From: an uncultured Clostridia bacterium
Lineage (GTDB): Bacteria > Bacillota > Clostridia > Christensenellales > Aristaeellaceae
Length of the DNA: 64,000 bases
Reading direction: 5' to 3'
NCBI GenBank assembly: GCA_934663625.1
Contig: CAKUKP010000002.1
Span: 1-64,000, forward strand
Part shown: positions 35,524 through 43,798 of the stretch, one piece after another
How the letters are laid out: each line of letters starts with the position of its first letter
Numbering within the stretch: the stretch's first letter is position 1
Notes under the pieces: model-generated
Seen by the model: the letters and a program-made list of their open reading frames with translations, nothing else
Databases searched by the model: none
Told to the model about the DNA's origin: nothing
Translations under genes and position numbers: made by a program

Positions 35524-37431
35524 TCAGGAAGCAGAAACGAGGCGAATCATCCGAACGGGGATTTCATCCTGCGCATCGAAGTTCAGCGTGAAGGTCGCCG
35601 TATCTTCGGTCACGGTGAAGGGCAGTTCCGTTTCCGTGCCGTCCGCATCCAGCAGCTTCAGCGCATAGCCTTCCAGCAGTTTTGCGGGCAGGTGAATCTC
35701 CCCCGGCTCGGTCGGCTGGGTCAGCTTGCCGCTGTATTCAAAGCCCACGCTCAGAATGTGTTCTCCGTTCTGCAATTCATTCAGGCGCAGCACCGGTTCG
35801 CCCTGCGGCAGATGCTCCGCCTTTGCAGCGGCTTCTATGACCAGTGCAAGGCGCGCGCCGTCCGATACCTCGCCGCAGACGGGACAGAGTTCGAAAACAT
35901 AGTCCTCCGCGTCCGCAAACAGCAGACGATATTCAAACGTTTCACATTCCACCTTGCCCGTGTGTCTGCAGCCTTCGCGGCGGCAATCGGCGCTGTGCGT
36001 GCCATCGCCGTTCGGCGACCATTCGCCGTACCAGTGCAGCAGCTTCTTCACCGGATTTTCGGTATAGCCATCCTCGCAGCGGGAGCAGGTGTAGCGGGTG
36101 TAGCCGCCCTTTCCACAGGTGGGCTGCACGACGGTCTTTTGATAATCGTGTCCCAACGCCGGAAGCTCCACATAGGTGGTGTAATCGCAGCGGGTGCAGG
36201 TATCGTATTCGCCCCAGCCAATTTCGGTGCAGTTTGCCGCTTTCGCTTCGTGATGCACCAGATCGTGGTTATCCGGATCAATGGACAGTTCACTATAGGT
36301 GGTGTATTCGCAGCCATCGCGCTTGCAGGTTGCGTAAGCTTCCCAGCCCACTTCCGTACATGTTGCCGCCTTCGCTTCGTGATGCACGAGATCGTGGTTG
36401 TCCGGATCGATGGACAGTTCACTATAGGTGGTGTATTTGCAGCGGGTGCAGGTATCGTATTCGTTCCAGCCGATTTCCGTGCAGGTCGCTGCTTTCGCAT
36501 CGTGCTGCACCGGATCGTGTCCCAGCGGCAGAAGCGGTTCTATGGGAGAAGTAAAATTACAGCGCTTGCAGGTGTAGTAAGCTTTCCAGCCCGCGTCCGT
36601 GCAGGTCGCTGCTTTCGCTTCGTGATGCACCAGATCATGATTCAGCGCGGGGAGTTCATGATATGTGGTATAATTGCAGCGTTTGCAGGTATCGTAATCA
36701 TCCCAGCCTTTTTCAGTGCAGGTCGCCGCTTTTCCATCATGGTTCACAATATCATGGTTATTCGGAGCGATTTCACCATATTCCGCGCCGCATGTTGTGC
36801 AGACGGCTTTTGCAATGCAGGTCGCCGTGCCGCCGGAGCAGGAATCCGTCTGGGTATGACTGCCATCGCGCTTGCAGGTGCGGGTATGGGCGCCGTTACC
36901 GTTGGACTTCCACTCGCCCCAATCGTGGTCAAGCGGAGAACCATAGGCAGCTTTGCATACGCTGCATACGGCCTTTTCGGTGCAGGTCGCCGTGCCGCCG
37001 GAGCAGGATTCCGTCTGGGTATGGCTGCTGTCGCGCTTGCATGTGCGGGTGTGCTCGCCGCTGCCGTTGGACTTCCACTCGCCCCAATCGTGATCAAGCG
37101 GAGCGCCATAGGCAGCTTTGCATACGCTGCATACAGCCTTTTCGGTGCAGGTCGCCGTGCCGCCGGAATGAGCCTGCAGCATGCTGGGGAGATTCATTTG
37201 TGCTCCACAACCGGGACATTCTAATTTCCCAACATGCCAACTATCATTAAAATTAACAATTTTAACAAGCTTATATGTCTGTGTTTGCTTACACGTGGGA
37301 CAATTGGTCTCATATTCTTTCGGCATTTCCGATGTGGGAGGAATTACCGCCATTGCAGGCAGACAGACGGTTGTGAACAGGGTCACCAGCATACCGCATA
37401 TGAACAGCGCAAACAGAATTTTCTTCTTCAT
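35524..37431 (-). CDS. Secreted cysteine-rich repeat protein, paralogue A
   Basis: The 635-residue protein begins at 37431 after AGGAGG with a signal peptide (KKKILFALFICGMLVTLF, cleaved near AMA). It contains two copies of a block with SGGTATCTEKAVCSVCKAAY and DHDWGEWKSNGSGEHTRTCK, then six or so copies of a 40-residue unit of the form NHDLVHHEAKAATCTE-GW-Y-TC-RC-YTTY, a linker (CSRCEDGYTENPVKKLLHWY), and a C-terminal region of about 190 residues. The repeated Cys-x-x-Cys pairs suggest small metal- or disulfide-stabilised modules outside the cell. Similar repeats are common in exported proteins of gut Clostridia, function unknown. The last 220 residues are nearly the same as in the next gene. 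Confidence 0.8.
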   Translation of the reverse strand: MKKKILFALFICGMLVTLFTTVCLPAMAVIPPTSEMPKEYETNCPTCKQTQTYKLVKIVNFNDSWHVGKLECPGCGAQMNLPSMLQAHSGGTATCTEKAVCSVCKAAYGAPLDHDWGEWKSNGSGEHTRTCKRDSSHTQTESCSGGTATCTEKAVCSVCKAAYGSPLDHDWGEWKSNGNGAHTRTCKRDGSHTQTDSCSGGTATCIAKAVCTTCGAEYGEIAPNNHDIVNHDGKAATCTEKGWDDYDTCKRCNYTTYHELPALNHDLVHHEAKAATCTDAGWKAYYTCKRCNFTSPIEPLLPLGHDPVQHDAKAATCTEIGWNEYDTCTRCKYTTYSELSIDPDNHDLVHHEAKAATCTEVGWEAYATCKRDGCEYTTYSELSIDPDNHDLVHHEAKAANCTEIGWGEYDTCTRCDYTTYVELPALGHDYQKTVVQPTCGKGGYTRYTCSRCEDGYTENPVKKLLHWYGEWSPNGDGTHSADCRREGCRHTGKVECETFEYRLLFADAEDYVFELCPVCGEVSDGARLALVIEAAAKAEHLPQGEPVLRLNELQNGEHILSVGFEYSGKLTQPTEPGEIHLPAKLLEGYALKLLDADGTETELPFTVTEDTATFTLNFDAQDEIPVRMIRLVSAS

Positions 37432-37483
37432 CTCATCCTCCTGTTTCTCCCACGACGGGGACTTCATTTTGTCTTATATAAGC

Positions 37484-37512
37484 ATTATATCAGAAAGCAT
37501 CTTACTTTGCAA
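37484..37512 (-). promoter_or_regulatory. Promoter of cysteine-rich paralogue A
   Basis: TTGCAA (37507-37512) and TATAAT (37484-37489) on the minus strand with a 17-base spacer. Confidence 0.75.
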
Positions 37513-37549
37513 CCCTTTCAATGTATCAGAACCAATGACAATCTATGCA

Positions 37550-37584
37550 AAGACCCCGATGAGCGATGTACCCACCGAGGTCTT
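37550..37584 (-). terminator. Weak terminator-like hairpin after cysteine-rich paralogue B
   Basis: AAGACC/GGTCTT arms with extra pairs inside, 13 bases after the stop codon; only three T follow on the minus strand, so read-through toward paralogue A is possible. Confidence 0.45.
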
Positions 37585-37597
37585 TATTCCTAAGGAA

Positions 37598-38959
37598 TCA
37601 CTGAACGGGCACGAGATGAATCGCCCGGACGGGGATTTCATCCTGCGCATCGAAGTTCAGCGTGAAGGTCGCTGTATCTTCGGTCACGGTGAAGGGCAGT
37701 TCCGTTTCCGTGCCATCCGCATCCAACAGCTTCAGCGCGTAGCCTTTCAGCAGTTCCGCGGGCAGGTGAATCTCCACCGGCTCGACCGCTTGGGTCAGCT
37801 TGCCGCTGTATTCGAAGCCCACGCTCAGCATGCGTTCACCGTTTTGCAATTCATTCAGGCGCAATACCGGTTCGCCCTGCGGCAGATGCTCCGCCTGTGC
37901 TTTCGCTTCCGTTACCAGTGCAAGGCGCGCGCCGTCCGATACTTCGCCGCAGACGGGGCAAAGTCCGAAAATGTAATCCTCCGCGTCCGCAAACAGCAGG
38001 CGGTATTCAAACGTTTTGCATTCCACCTTGCCCGTGTGCTTGCATCCCCCGCGGCGGCAATCGGCGCTGTGCGTGCCATCGCCGTTCGGCGACCATTCGC
38101 CGTACCAGTGCAGCAGCTTCTTCACCGGATTTTCGGTGTAGGTATCCTCGCAGCGAGAGCAGGTATAGCGGGTGTAGCCATCTTTTTCGCAGGTGGGCTG
38201 CACGACGGTCTTTTGATAATCGTGTCCCAGCTCCGGAAGTTCCACATAGGTGGTGTAATCGCAGCGGGTGCATGCATCGTATTCGTCCCAGCCGATTTCG
38301 GTACAGGTCGGCGTTTTCGCATCATGATGCACCAGATCGTGATTATTCGGATCGACAGGCAGTTCTTTATACGTAGTATAATTGCAGCCCTCGCGCTTGC
38401 AGGTTTTATACGCCTCCCAACCGATTTCCGTACAGGTAGGCGCTTTCCCATCATGACCTTCCAGATCATGGTTATCCGGATTTGTATTGCCGCTGGAAGT
38501 TTCGTACTGGTAGCCGCAATCGGTACAAGTTCTGAGCCGGACTGCCGGAGATACGCAGGTGGCCTCGGACTTCAGATACTCCGAAAATGAATGAGGTGTT
38601 TTTGCCTCTTCCGCACTGCATTGTGTGCAGCTGCGCCAGTGCCCGTCGGCGTTGTACTTCCACTGACCCCAGCTATGCTCCTTAAGCTCGCCATATTGCT
38701 GATAACACCGGCTGCATCTTGCCTTTCGGGTGCATGTGGCTCCGCTTTGCGTCCAATGGTTTTCCCAGATTTCTCTGAAGCATTTGTTACATCTTATTTT
38801 ATGCTGCGTATCATTATAGTTTCCATCCCCGACCGCGAGATAGTAGCCTTCGTCCGCTTCACATTCCGCGCCGGTGTCCGGTCTGGTATGCGCCATTGCG
38901 GCGGTTGCCGCACAGATCAGCACCATCGCCAGCAGACATGCAACGAACCATTTTTTCAT
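37598..38959 (-). CDS. Secreted cysteine-rich repeat protein, paralogue B
   Basis: The 453-residue protein has a signal peptide (KKWFVACLLAMVLICAATA, cleaved at AMA-H) and GGGGAGGG upstream of the ATG at 38959. After a distinct N-terminal part (CNKCFREIWENHW ... CSRCYQQYGELKEHSWGQW) come three 40-residue units like those of paralogue A, the same linker, and a C-terminal region almost identical to that of A. It has fewer repeat units than A. The 5' leader is unlike that of A, with a structured RNA and a terminator (39008-39190), so its expression is probably controlled by premature termination. Confidence 0.8.
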   Translation of the reverse strand: MKKWFVACLLAMVLICAATAAMAHTRPDTGAECEADEGYYLAVGDGNYNDTQHKIRCNKCFREIWENHWTQSGATCTRKARCSRCYQQYGELKEHSWGQWKYNADGHWRSCTQCSAEEAKTPHSFSEYLKSEATCVSPAVRLRTCTDCGYQYETSSGNTNPDNHDLEGHDGKAPTCTEIGWEAYKTCKREGCNYTTYKELPVDPNNHDLVHHDAKTPTCTEIGWDEYDACTRCDYTTYVELPELGHDYQKTVVQPTCEKDGYTRYTCSRCEDTYTENPVKKLLHWYGEWSPNGDGTHSADCRRGGCKHTGKVECKTFEYRLLFADAEDYIFGLCPVCGEVSDGARLALVTEAKAQAEHLPQGEPVLRLNELQNGERMLSVGFEYSGKLTQAVEPVEIHLPAELLKGYALKLLDADGTETELPFTVTEDTATFTLNFDAQDEIPVRAIHLVPVQ

Positions 38960-39007
38960 GTTTTTTCCCTCCCCAAATTTCTAAATTGATCTGTTTTCTC
39001 CTGTATC

Positions 39008-39049
39008 AAAAAACCGCTGGCCGCAGGCAAAAAGCCCGCGCTCGGCGGT
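39008..39049 (-). terminator. Terminator in the leader of cysteine-rich paralogue B
   Basis: ACCGC pairs with GCGGT, with inner CGC/GCG and GGC/GCC pairing around TTTTT, followed by six T on the minus strand. It lies 49 bases upstream of the start codon at 38959, so it would stop transcription before the gene. Confidence 0.8.
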
Positions 39050-39190
39050 CAATTGGCTCGATAATATGAAATAAGGGCGGAGCTATCCCCCGCCGGTATG
39101 CCGATCGGAGGATCACAGCCGTCATCATGGTTGTCAGGCTCCCTTCTGCAGCGATACAAAATATCAGTCGATCGTGCGTGTAAATTCATA
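39050..39190 (-). ncRNA. Structured leader RNA of unidentified class (riboswitch-like or small RNA)
   Basis: The start point predicted from the promoter is near 39190. The 5' end can pair with 39061-39070 (ten-base complement 39185-39194), closing a domain of about 130 bases. Inside are hairpins such as GGCGG/CCGCC (39075-39093), GATA/TATC and an AGCC/GGCT stem. A terminator follows after 12 bases. I compared it by eye with TPP, FMN, SAM, cobalamin, c-di-GMP and 6S consensus features and found no convincing match. Confidence 0.55.
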
Positions 39191-39196
39191 TTATTT

Positions 39197-39225
39197 AGTG
39201 TATCAGAAAACGTGACGGTTTTCAA
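39197..39225 (-). promoter_or_regulatory. Promoter of the structured leader
   Basis: TTGAAA (39220-39225) and TACACT (39197-39202) on the minus strand with a 17-base spacer. Confidence 0.65.
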
Positions 39226-39368
39226 GCGTTCCATGCCCGAACCATGAAATTTCGTTCCAATTTTATAAAACGGTCAAGAAATTAACATATGTTTCCTTTC
39301 TGTATATCCGTTTCCCGTTGGGATTGCAGCGGCTGTATAGAACAGTTTCCCCCGCCCGCGGCGAGCGC

Positions 39369-39397
39369 TTGCGAAATGCGCGCAAATGCGGTACAAT
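39369..39397 (+). promoter_or_regulatory. Promoter of the DUF2148 gene
   Basis: TTGCGA (39369-39374), 17 bases, TACAAT (39392-39397), 38 bases upstream of the start codon. Confidence 0.7.
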
Positions 39398-39434
39398 AGA
39401 ATATAGAAAATACCGATCGAGAGGAGATTGAGCC

Positions 39435-39977
39435 ATGACTTACAGTTCTGCTGAAATGGAAATGCGGGCGGTATTGAACGCCGCCGCACAGATCTGCGCC
39501 GCGGCGCGCACCGCGCCGAAGGCGAGGGGAATCGACGTAATCCGCACCATCGTACTTACGGATCAGCACAAGGCGGCGCTGACGGCGGAAATGCGGCGCG
39601 TCGGCGCGGAATATGACGCATCGTTTTTGCTGCGCGACGCGGACAATATCGATGCGGCGCAGGCGGTAATCCTGATCGGCGCGGTGGAGGGCAAGCGCGG
39701 GCTGAACGACCTGTGCGGCTATTGCCACTTTGCCAACTGCGCGGATTGCGAACAGAAGGGCGGCATGTGCGCCATGGACGGCGTGGACGTGGGCATCGCG
39801 CTGGGCAGCGCGGCGGCGATGGCGGCCGATCTGCGCATGGACAATCGCATTCTGTTCTCCGCCGGACGCGCGGCGATCAATCTAAAGCTGCTGGGCGACG
39901 GCGTGGGACAGGTATTCGCGCTGCCGCTGAGCGTATCCGGCAAGAGCGTATTTTTTGACAGAAAACCGAAAAAATGA
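39435..39977 (+). CDS. DUF2148 (ferredoxin-like) protein
   Basis: The 180-residue protein contains CGYCHFANCADCEQKGGMC at about residues 94-112, a Cys-x2-Cys-x4-Cys-x2-Cys-x5-Cys pattern, followed by DGVDVGIALGSA. This arrangement defines DUF2148, small proteins annotated as ferredoxin-domain containing. It could bind an iron-sulfur cluster in the cytosol; a redox role is inferred. GAGAGGAG lies upstream of the ATG. It begins a rightward unit with the nucleotidyltransferase and YARHG genes. Confidence 0.88.
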   Translation: MTYSSAEMEMRAVLNAAAQICAAARTAPKARGIDVIRTIVLTDQHKAALTAEMRRVGAEYDASFLLRDADNIDAAQAVILIGAVEGKRGLNDLCGYCHFANCADCEQKGGMCAMDGVDVGIALGSAAAMAADLRMDNRILFSAGRAAINLKLLGDGVGQVFALPLSVSGKSVFFDRKPKK

Positions 39978-39990
39978 AAGGCAGCCGACT

Positions 39991-40902
39991 ATGAAAAAAC
40001 CAACGCTTGTGATTATGGCGGCGGGCATGGGCAGCCGCTTCGGCGGATGCAAACAGATCACCCCTGTGGATGACCGCGGCCACATCATCATCGATTATTC
40101 CATTTACGATGCGATTCGCGCGGGCTTCGGTCAGGTAATCTGCATCATCAAGCCGGAAATGGAGGCGGACTTCCGCGCCGCCATCGGCGATCGCATCGCC
40201 AAATCCGTGGATTTGAAATACGCCTATCAGACCATCGATCGCCTGCCCGACGGCTATCGCGTTCCGGAGGGGCGCGTAAAGCCCTGGGGCACGGCGCACG
40301 CGGTATTGTGCGCGGCGGATCAGATCGAGGGCGATTTTGCCGCGATCAACGCCGATGATTTCTACGGCCGCGGCGCATTTCAGGCGGCGCACGATTTCCT
40401 CACCGCGCCGCACGCACCCAACGATCATGCGATGGTCGGCTATCGGATTGAAAACACGCTGACCGAAAACGGCTATGTTTCGCGCGGCGTTTGCGAAACC
40501 GACGATCGCCACATGCTGACCCGCATCACCGAGCGCGTACATATCGAACCGCGCGAGGGCGGCGCGGCGTTTACCGAGGACGGCGAAAGCTATACCTTCC
40601 TGCCCGCGGGCACGATGGTTTCGATGAACATGTGGGCGTTCAGCCACAGCATTCTGGATGAAATGCGGGCGCGGTTTGCCGATTTTCTGGATACGAAGGC
40701 CGCCGAAAACCCGATGAAGGCGGAATATTATCTGCCCAGCGTGCCCGATCAGCTGATTCGCGAGGGCAAGGCGCAGGTGCGCGTGCTGCCGGTGCACGAA
40801 CGCTGGTACGGCGTGACCTACCACGATGACCTTGCACACATCAACGAAGCCATGCGCAGGCTGTGCGCAGACGGGACGTATCCCGAAAAGCTATGGCAGT
40901 AA
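39991..40902 (+). CDS. Sugar nucleotidyltransferase-like protein
   Basis: The 303-residue protein starts LVIMAAGMGSRFGGCKQITP, the nucleotide-binding GxGxR...K segment of NTP transferases, and has AINADDFYGRGAF with the Asp-Asp that binds metal. Members activate sugars or phosphate compounds with NTP; the true substrate is not predictable here. I chose the ATG at 39991, 13 bases after the DUF2148 stop, with AAAGG upstream. Its end overlaps the start of the next gene by ten bases. Confidence 0.85.
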   Translation: MKKPTLVIMAAGMGSRFGGCKQITPVDDRGHIIIDYSIYDAIRAGFGQVICIIKPEMEADFRAAIGDRIAKSVDLKYAYQTIDRLPDGYRVPEGRVKPWGTAHAVLCAADQIEGDFAAINADDFYGRGAFQAAHDFLTAPHAPNDHAMVGYRIENTLTENGYVSRGVCETDDRHMLTRITERVHIEPREGGAAFTEDGESYTFLPAGTMVSMNMWAFSHSILDEMRARFADFLDTKAAENPMKAEYYLPSVPDQLIREGKAQVRVLPVHERWYGVTYHDDLAHINEAMRRLCADGTYPEKLWQ

Positions 40903-42425
40903 AGCTTCTCGCGGCGCTGTGCGCGCTGCTGTTGGCGTTCGGCTGCGCGTGCGCAGAGGAAAATGCTGCATATTTATCCTCCGGCGGCTTCATCGCGCAG
41001 GCGCAGAATGATGATCTGTATATCGCCGATGCATCCGGCATACTGCGCGTATCGGGAAATAACGCAGCACGCATTACCGAGGGCGCTGCAACGAATCTGC
41101 AAATCGCGGATGGCGCGCTGTATTACACCGATTCCGCCTACGATGAAAACGGCAATCGCACGGTATCGATTCGCCGCATCGATCTTGAAACCGGCGAAAA
41201 CACCTGCATCGGCGATCCCCTGCCCGCGGGCACGGATTTTGAATACGACGCGAATTACTTCTATCTGACACGCCATACATCGCGGTACGGCTACGGCGAT
41301 CTTGCCGTGCGCGGCGATACCATCTATTTCATCGGCGATGATGAAACGCCCGGCGCGACCCGCACGGAATGCATCGATTGGAACGACGCCGCCGGACATA
41401 CGGGCTATCGCACGGAATACGAAAGCTGCGCGGCGGTATACCGCATGGATCTGAACGGCGAAAACCGCGAAATGCTGATTCCCCATCTGGGCAACGGCGC
41501 GAACGTTCACATGATCGTGACCGAGGATCAGATCATCGTATCCACCTGCTGGCAGAGCGCGGTATCGGATGAAGCGTTTGTGAACTTCATCCGGTACGAT
41601 TTAACCGGCGCGCCGCTTGAGATGATCGCAAATCCATCGCCCGATCGCCACAGCCGCGTTTACCGCGAGGATCAGGAATTTACCTGCACCGTGGACGCGC
41701 TGCTGACGAACGGCGATACGATCTATGCATCCATCGCGGTGTCCGGCGGCGAAAGCGCCGCTTCGTACCTCGCGGATGTAAGCGATATGAATACGGCGCT
41801 GGCGTATGAAGCGTATTATACGCCGTCCGCGCTGTGCGGCGATACGATCATCTATCTGACCAGCGATGTGCAGAACACGCAATGGGAGGATCGAATTCCC
41901 TACACGCTGCGCCTGATGGCGCGCGATGCGCGCGGCGATCGCTGCATCGCCTACATTCCCGCGGAATACGCCGCCTACGGAATGCAGATTTCGGCGCTGG
42001 GCGATTGGGCGTATCTGAACATGAACGGTACGCTGCTGCGCGTTCGCCTGAGCGGCGATATGCCGCAGCTGCTGACGGAGAACGGCTTTGCCGATGCGGA
42101 GGCCTTTGCGCCCGCGCAGTACGCCGCCGCGGAATATCCCGATCCCGATGCGGAACCGGAAACGGAGGAAATGATTCCCTATCTTCTGCCCGGCAGCGAT
42201 ACGCGCCTGTACACGGAGGATGAATTATCCATCTATGATCATGATCTTCTGAAGCGGATGCGCGATGAAATTCCGGCGCGGCACGGCTACGTATTTCCCG
42301 ATCCCGCCGACAGCGCCTATTTTGAACAATCCGGCTGGTATCAGCCCGATCCCGATTTTTCGCTGGACGAGCTTACCGATATCGAGCGCGCAAACATGAA
42401 AACCATCGATGCGATGCTGCAATAA
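40893..42425 (+). CDS. Secreted DUF5050-like protein with C-terminal YARHG domain
   Basis: The 510-residue protein begins at the ATG at 40893 inside the last codons of the nucleotidyltransferase gene. A signal peptide (VKLLAALCALLLAFGCACAE) leads to a propeller-like region with repeated strands such as DDLYIADASGILRV, ALYYTDSAYDENGNR and TIYFIGDDETPG. The last 80 residues are a YARHG domain: YTEDELSIYDHDLLKRMRDE, then IPARHGYVF, FEQSGWYQPDPDF and LTDIERANMKTID. YARHG domains are extracellular and occur in proteins thought to bind peptidoglycan or other surface ligands. The protein is related in plan to the DUF5050 protein at 4411-5442, but longer. Confidence 0.8.
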   Translation: MAVKLLAALCALLLAFGCACAEENAAYLSSGGFIAQAQNDDLYIADASGILRVSGNNAARITEGAATNLQIADGALYYTDSAYDENGNRTVSIRRIDLETGENTCIGDPLPAGTDFEYDANYFYLTRHTSRYGYGDLAVRGDTIYFIGDDETPGATRTECIDWNDAAGHTGYRTEYESCAAVYRMDLNGENREMLIPHLGNGANVHMIVTEDQIIVSTCWQSAVSDEAFVNFIRYDLTGAPLEMIANPSPDRHSRVYREDQEFTCTVDALLTNGDTIYASIAVSGGESAASYLADVSDMNTALAYEAYYTPSALCGDTIIYLTSDVQNTQWEDRIPYTLRLMARDARGDRCIAYIPAEYAAYGMQISALGDWAYLNMNGTLLRVRLSGDMPQLLTENGFADAEAFAPAQYAAAEYPDPDAEPETEEMIPYLLPGSDTRLYTEDELSIYDHDLLKRMRDEIPARHGYVFPDPADSAYFEQSGWYQPDPDFSLDELTDIERANMKTIDAMLQ

Positions 42426-42434
42426 AGGTGCGAA

Positions 42435-42472
42435 AAGCCTCCTCTGAGAAAAACTCAGGGGAGGCTTCTTTT
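42435..42472. terminator. Bidirectional terminator between the YARHG gene and the opp operon
   Basis: AAGCCTCC and CTGAG arms pair around AAAAA, followed by TTCTTTT on the plus strand and TTTTCG on the minus strand. It can end both converging transcripts. Confidence 0.8.
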
Positions 42473-42478
42473 GTATGC

Positions 42479-42712
42479 CTATTGAAACCAGATTTTATCA
42501 CAGAACAGGATAAACAGGAAATAGCCCACGGCGAACACGGCGCAGACCAGCAGCGCCGCCGCCAGCACGCCCGCGATCACGGATCGGGTTTCCCGCGGGG
42601 TCAGCTTGGGGCGATCGCTCTTTTCGCCCGCCGGCCGATACCATGGCATTCCATCCACATTCATATTTACGATGGTGCGTCCGTCATCATCATCGTATTG
42701 CCTGCGCGCCAC
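42479..42712 (-). CDS. Small single-span membrane protein at the end of the opp operon
   Basis: The 77-residue protein starts at a GTG (42712), two bases after the oppF stop codon, with AGGG nine bases upstream. It has a hydrophilic N-terminal half and one membrane segment (VIAGVLAAALLVCAVFAVGY). It is not a known Opp component. Its tight linkage says it is co-transcribed; function unknown. Confidence 0.7.
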   Translation of the reverse strand: MARRQYDDDDGRTIVNMNVDGMPWYRPAGEKSDRPKLTPRETRSVIAGVLAAALLVCAVFAVGYFLFILFCDKIWFQ

Positions 42713-42714
42713 GG

Positions 42715-43797
42715 TTATTCACCCTTGCCTTCCTTCAGCGCGCCTTCCAGTTCGGCGGTGCGTTCCGGCGAATTGTACAGATGGCACGCGCAGAAGTGAT
42801 CCGGCTCCAATTCCATAAAATCGGGGGTGAAGTGCTTGCAGATTTCCATACAATCCTTGCAGCGGGTATGGAATTTGCAGCCCTTCGGCGGGTTGGCGGG
42901 CGAAGGAATGCTGCCCTCCAGAATGATGCGATCCATCTTGTAATCCGGATCGGGCACGGGAATCGCCGAGAACAGCGCCCGCGTATAGGGATGCATGGGC
43001 TTCGCGTACAGCTTATCCGTGGGCGCGAATTCCACCATATTGCCCAGATACATCACGCCCACCGTATCGGAGATATGCTCCACCACGGAAAGATCGTGCG
43101 AAATGAACAGATAGGTCAGCCCGAACTGCTTTTGCAGATCGCGCAGCAGATTGATGATCTGCGCCTGAATGGAAACATCCAGCGCGGAAACCGGTTCATC
43201 GCACAGGATGAAATCGGGATTCAGCGCAAGCGCGCGGGCGATGCAGATGCGCTGCCGCTGGCCGCCGGAAAATTCATGGGGATAGCGCCCCTTATAATAC
43301 TCCGGCAGACCGCACGCCTGCATCACGCGGGTGATATAATCATCGAATTCCTCCGGCGGCACGATATTGTGTTCGCGCACGGCTTCGCCGATGATTTCGC
43401 CGACGGGCAGGCGCGGCGAAAGGCTGGAATAGGGATCCTGAAAGATGATCTGGATATCGGGGCGATTCTTTCGCAGCTCCTTCTTATCCAGCGAAAAGAT
43501 TTCCTTTCCGTTGAAATACACTTCGCCGTCGGTTTTATCCATCAGGCGCAGAATGGTTCTGCCGATGGTGGATTTACCGCAGCCGGATTCGCCCACCAGA
43601 CCCATCGTGGTGCCGCGGCGAATCTTGAAGGATGCGCCGTCCACCGCCTTCACATAGCCGATCGTGCGCTTGAAAAAGCTGGACTTGATCGGGAAATACT
43701 TCTTCAGGTTTTTGACCACCAGCAGATACTGCGGATCATTTTCAGCGCCGTCAAAGCCGGATGCGGCATAGGCGTCGCGAATCTTTTCTTCACTCAT
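42715..43797 (-). CDS. oppF: Oligopeptide ABC transporter ATP-binding protein OppF-like
   Basis: The 360-residue ATPase has Walker A GESGCGKSTIGRTIL, signature FSGGQRQRICIARALA, Walker B FILCDEPVSALD, and the C-terminal Cys-rich motif of Opp/Dpp ATPases (PPKGCKFHTRCKDCMEICKH), which coordinates a 4Fe-4S cluster in related proteins. It pairs with OppD to drive peptide import. The start is two bases after the oppD stop. Confidence 0.95.
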   Translation of the reverse strand: MSEEKIRDAYAASGFDGAENDPQYLLVVKNLKKYFPIKSSFFKRTIGYVKAVDGASFKIRRGTTMGLVGESGCGKSTIGRTILRLMDKTDGEVYFNGKEIFSLDKKELRKNRPDIQIIFQDPYSSLSPRLPVGEIIGEAVREHNIVPPEEFDDYITRVMQACGLPEYYKGRYPHEFSGGQRQRICIARALALNPDFILCDEPVSALDVSIQAQIINLLRDLQKQFGLTYLFISHDLSVVEHISDTVGVMYLGNMVEFAPTDKLYAKPMHPYTRALFSAIPVPDPDYKMDRIILEGSIPSPANPPKGCKFHTRCKDCMEICKHFTPDFMELEPDHFCACHLYNSPERTAELEGALKEGKGE

Positions 43798-43798
43798 T

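Noticed and set aside
39050..39190. 6S RNA, c-di-GMP riboswitch or SRP RNA
   Set aside because: I looked for their conserved cores (for example the GNAR-type SRP loop and the GEMM motifs) and did not find them; the class is left open.
39049..39234. A 61-codon minus-strand frame upstream of cysteine-rich paralogue B
   Set aside because: It begins upstream of the predicted transcript start and overlaps the structured leader and promoter; no ribosome site.
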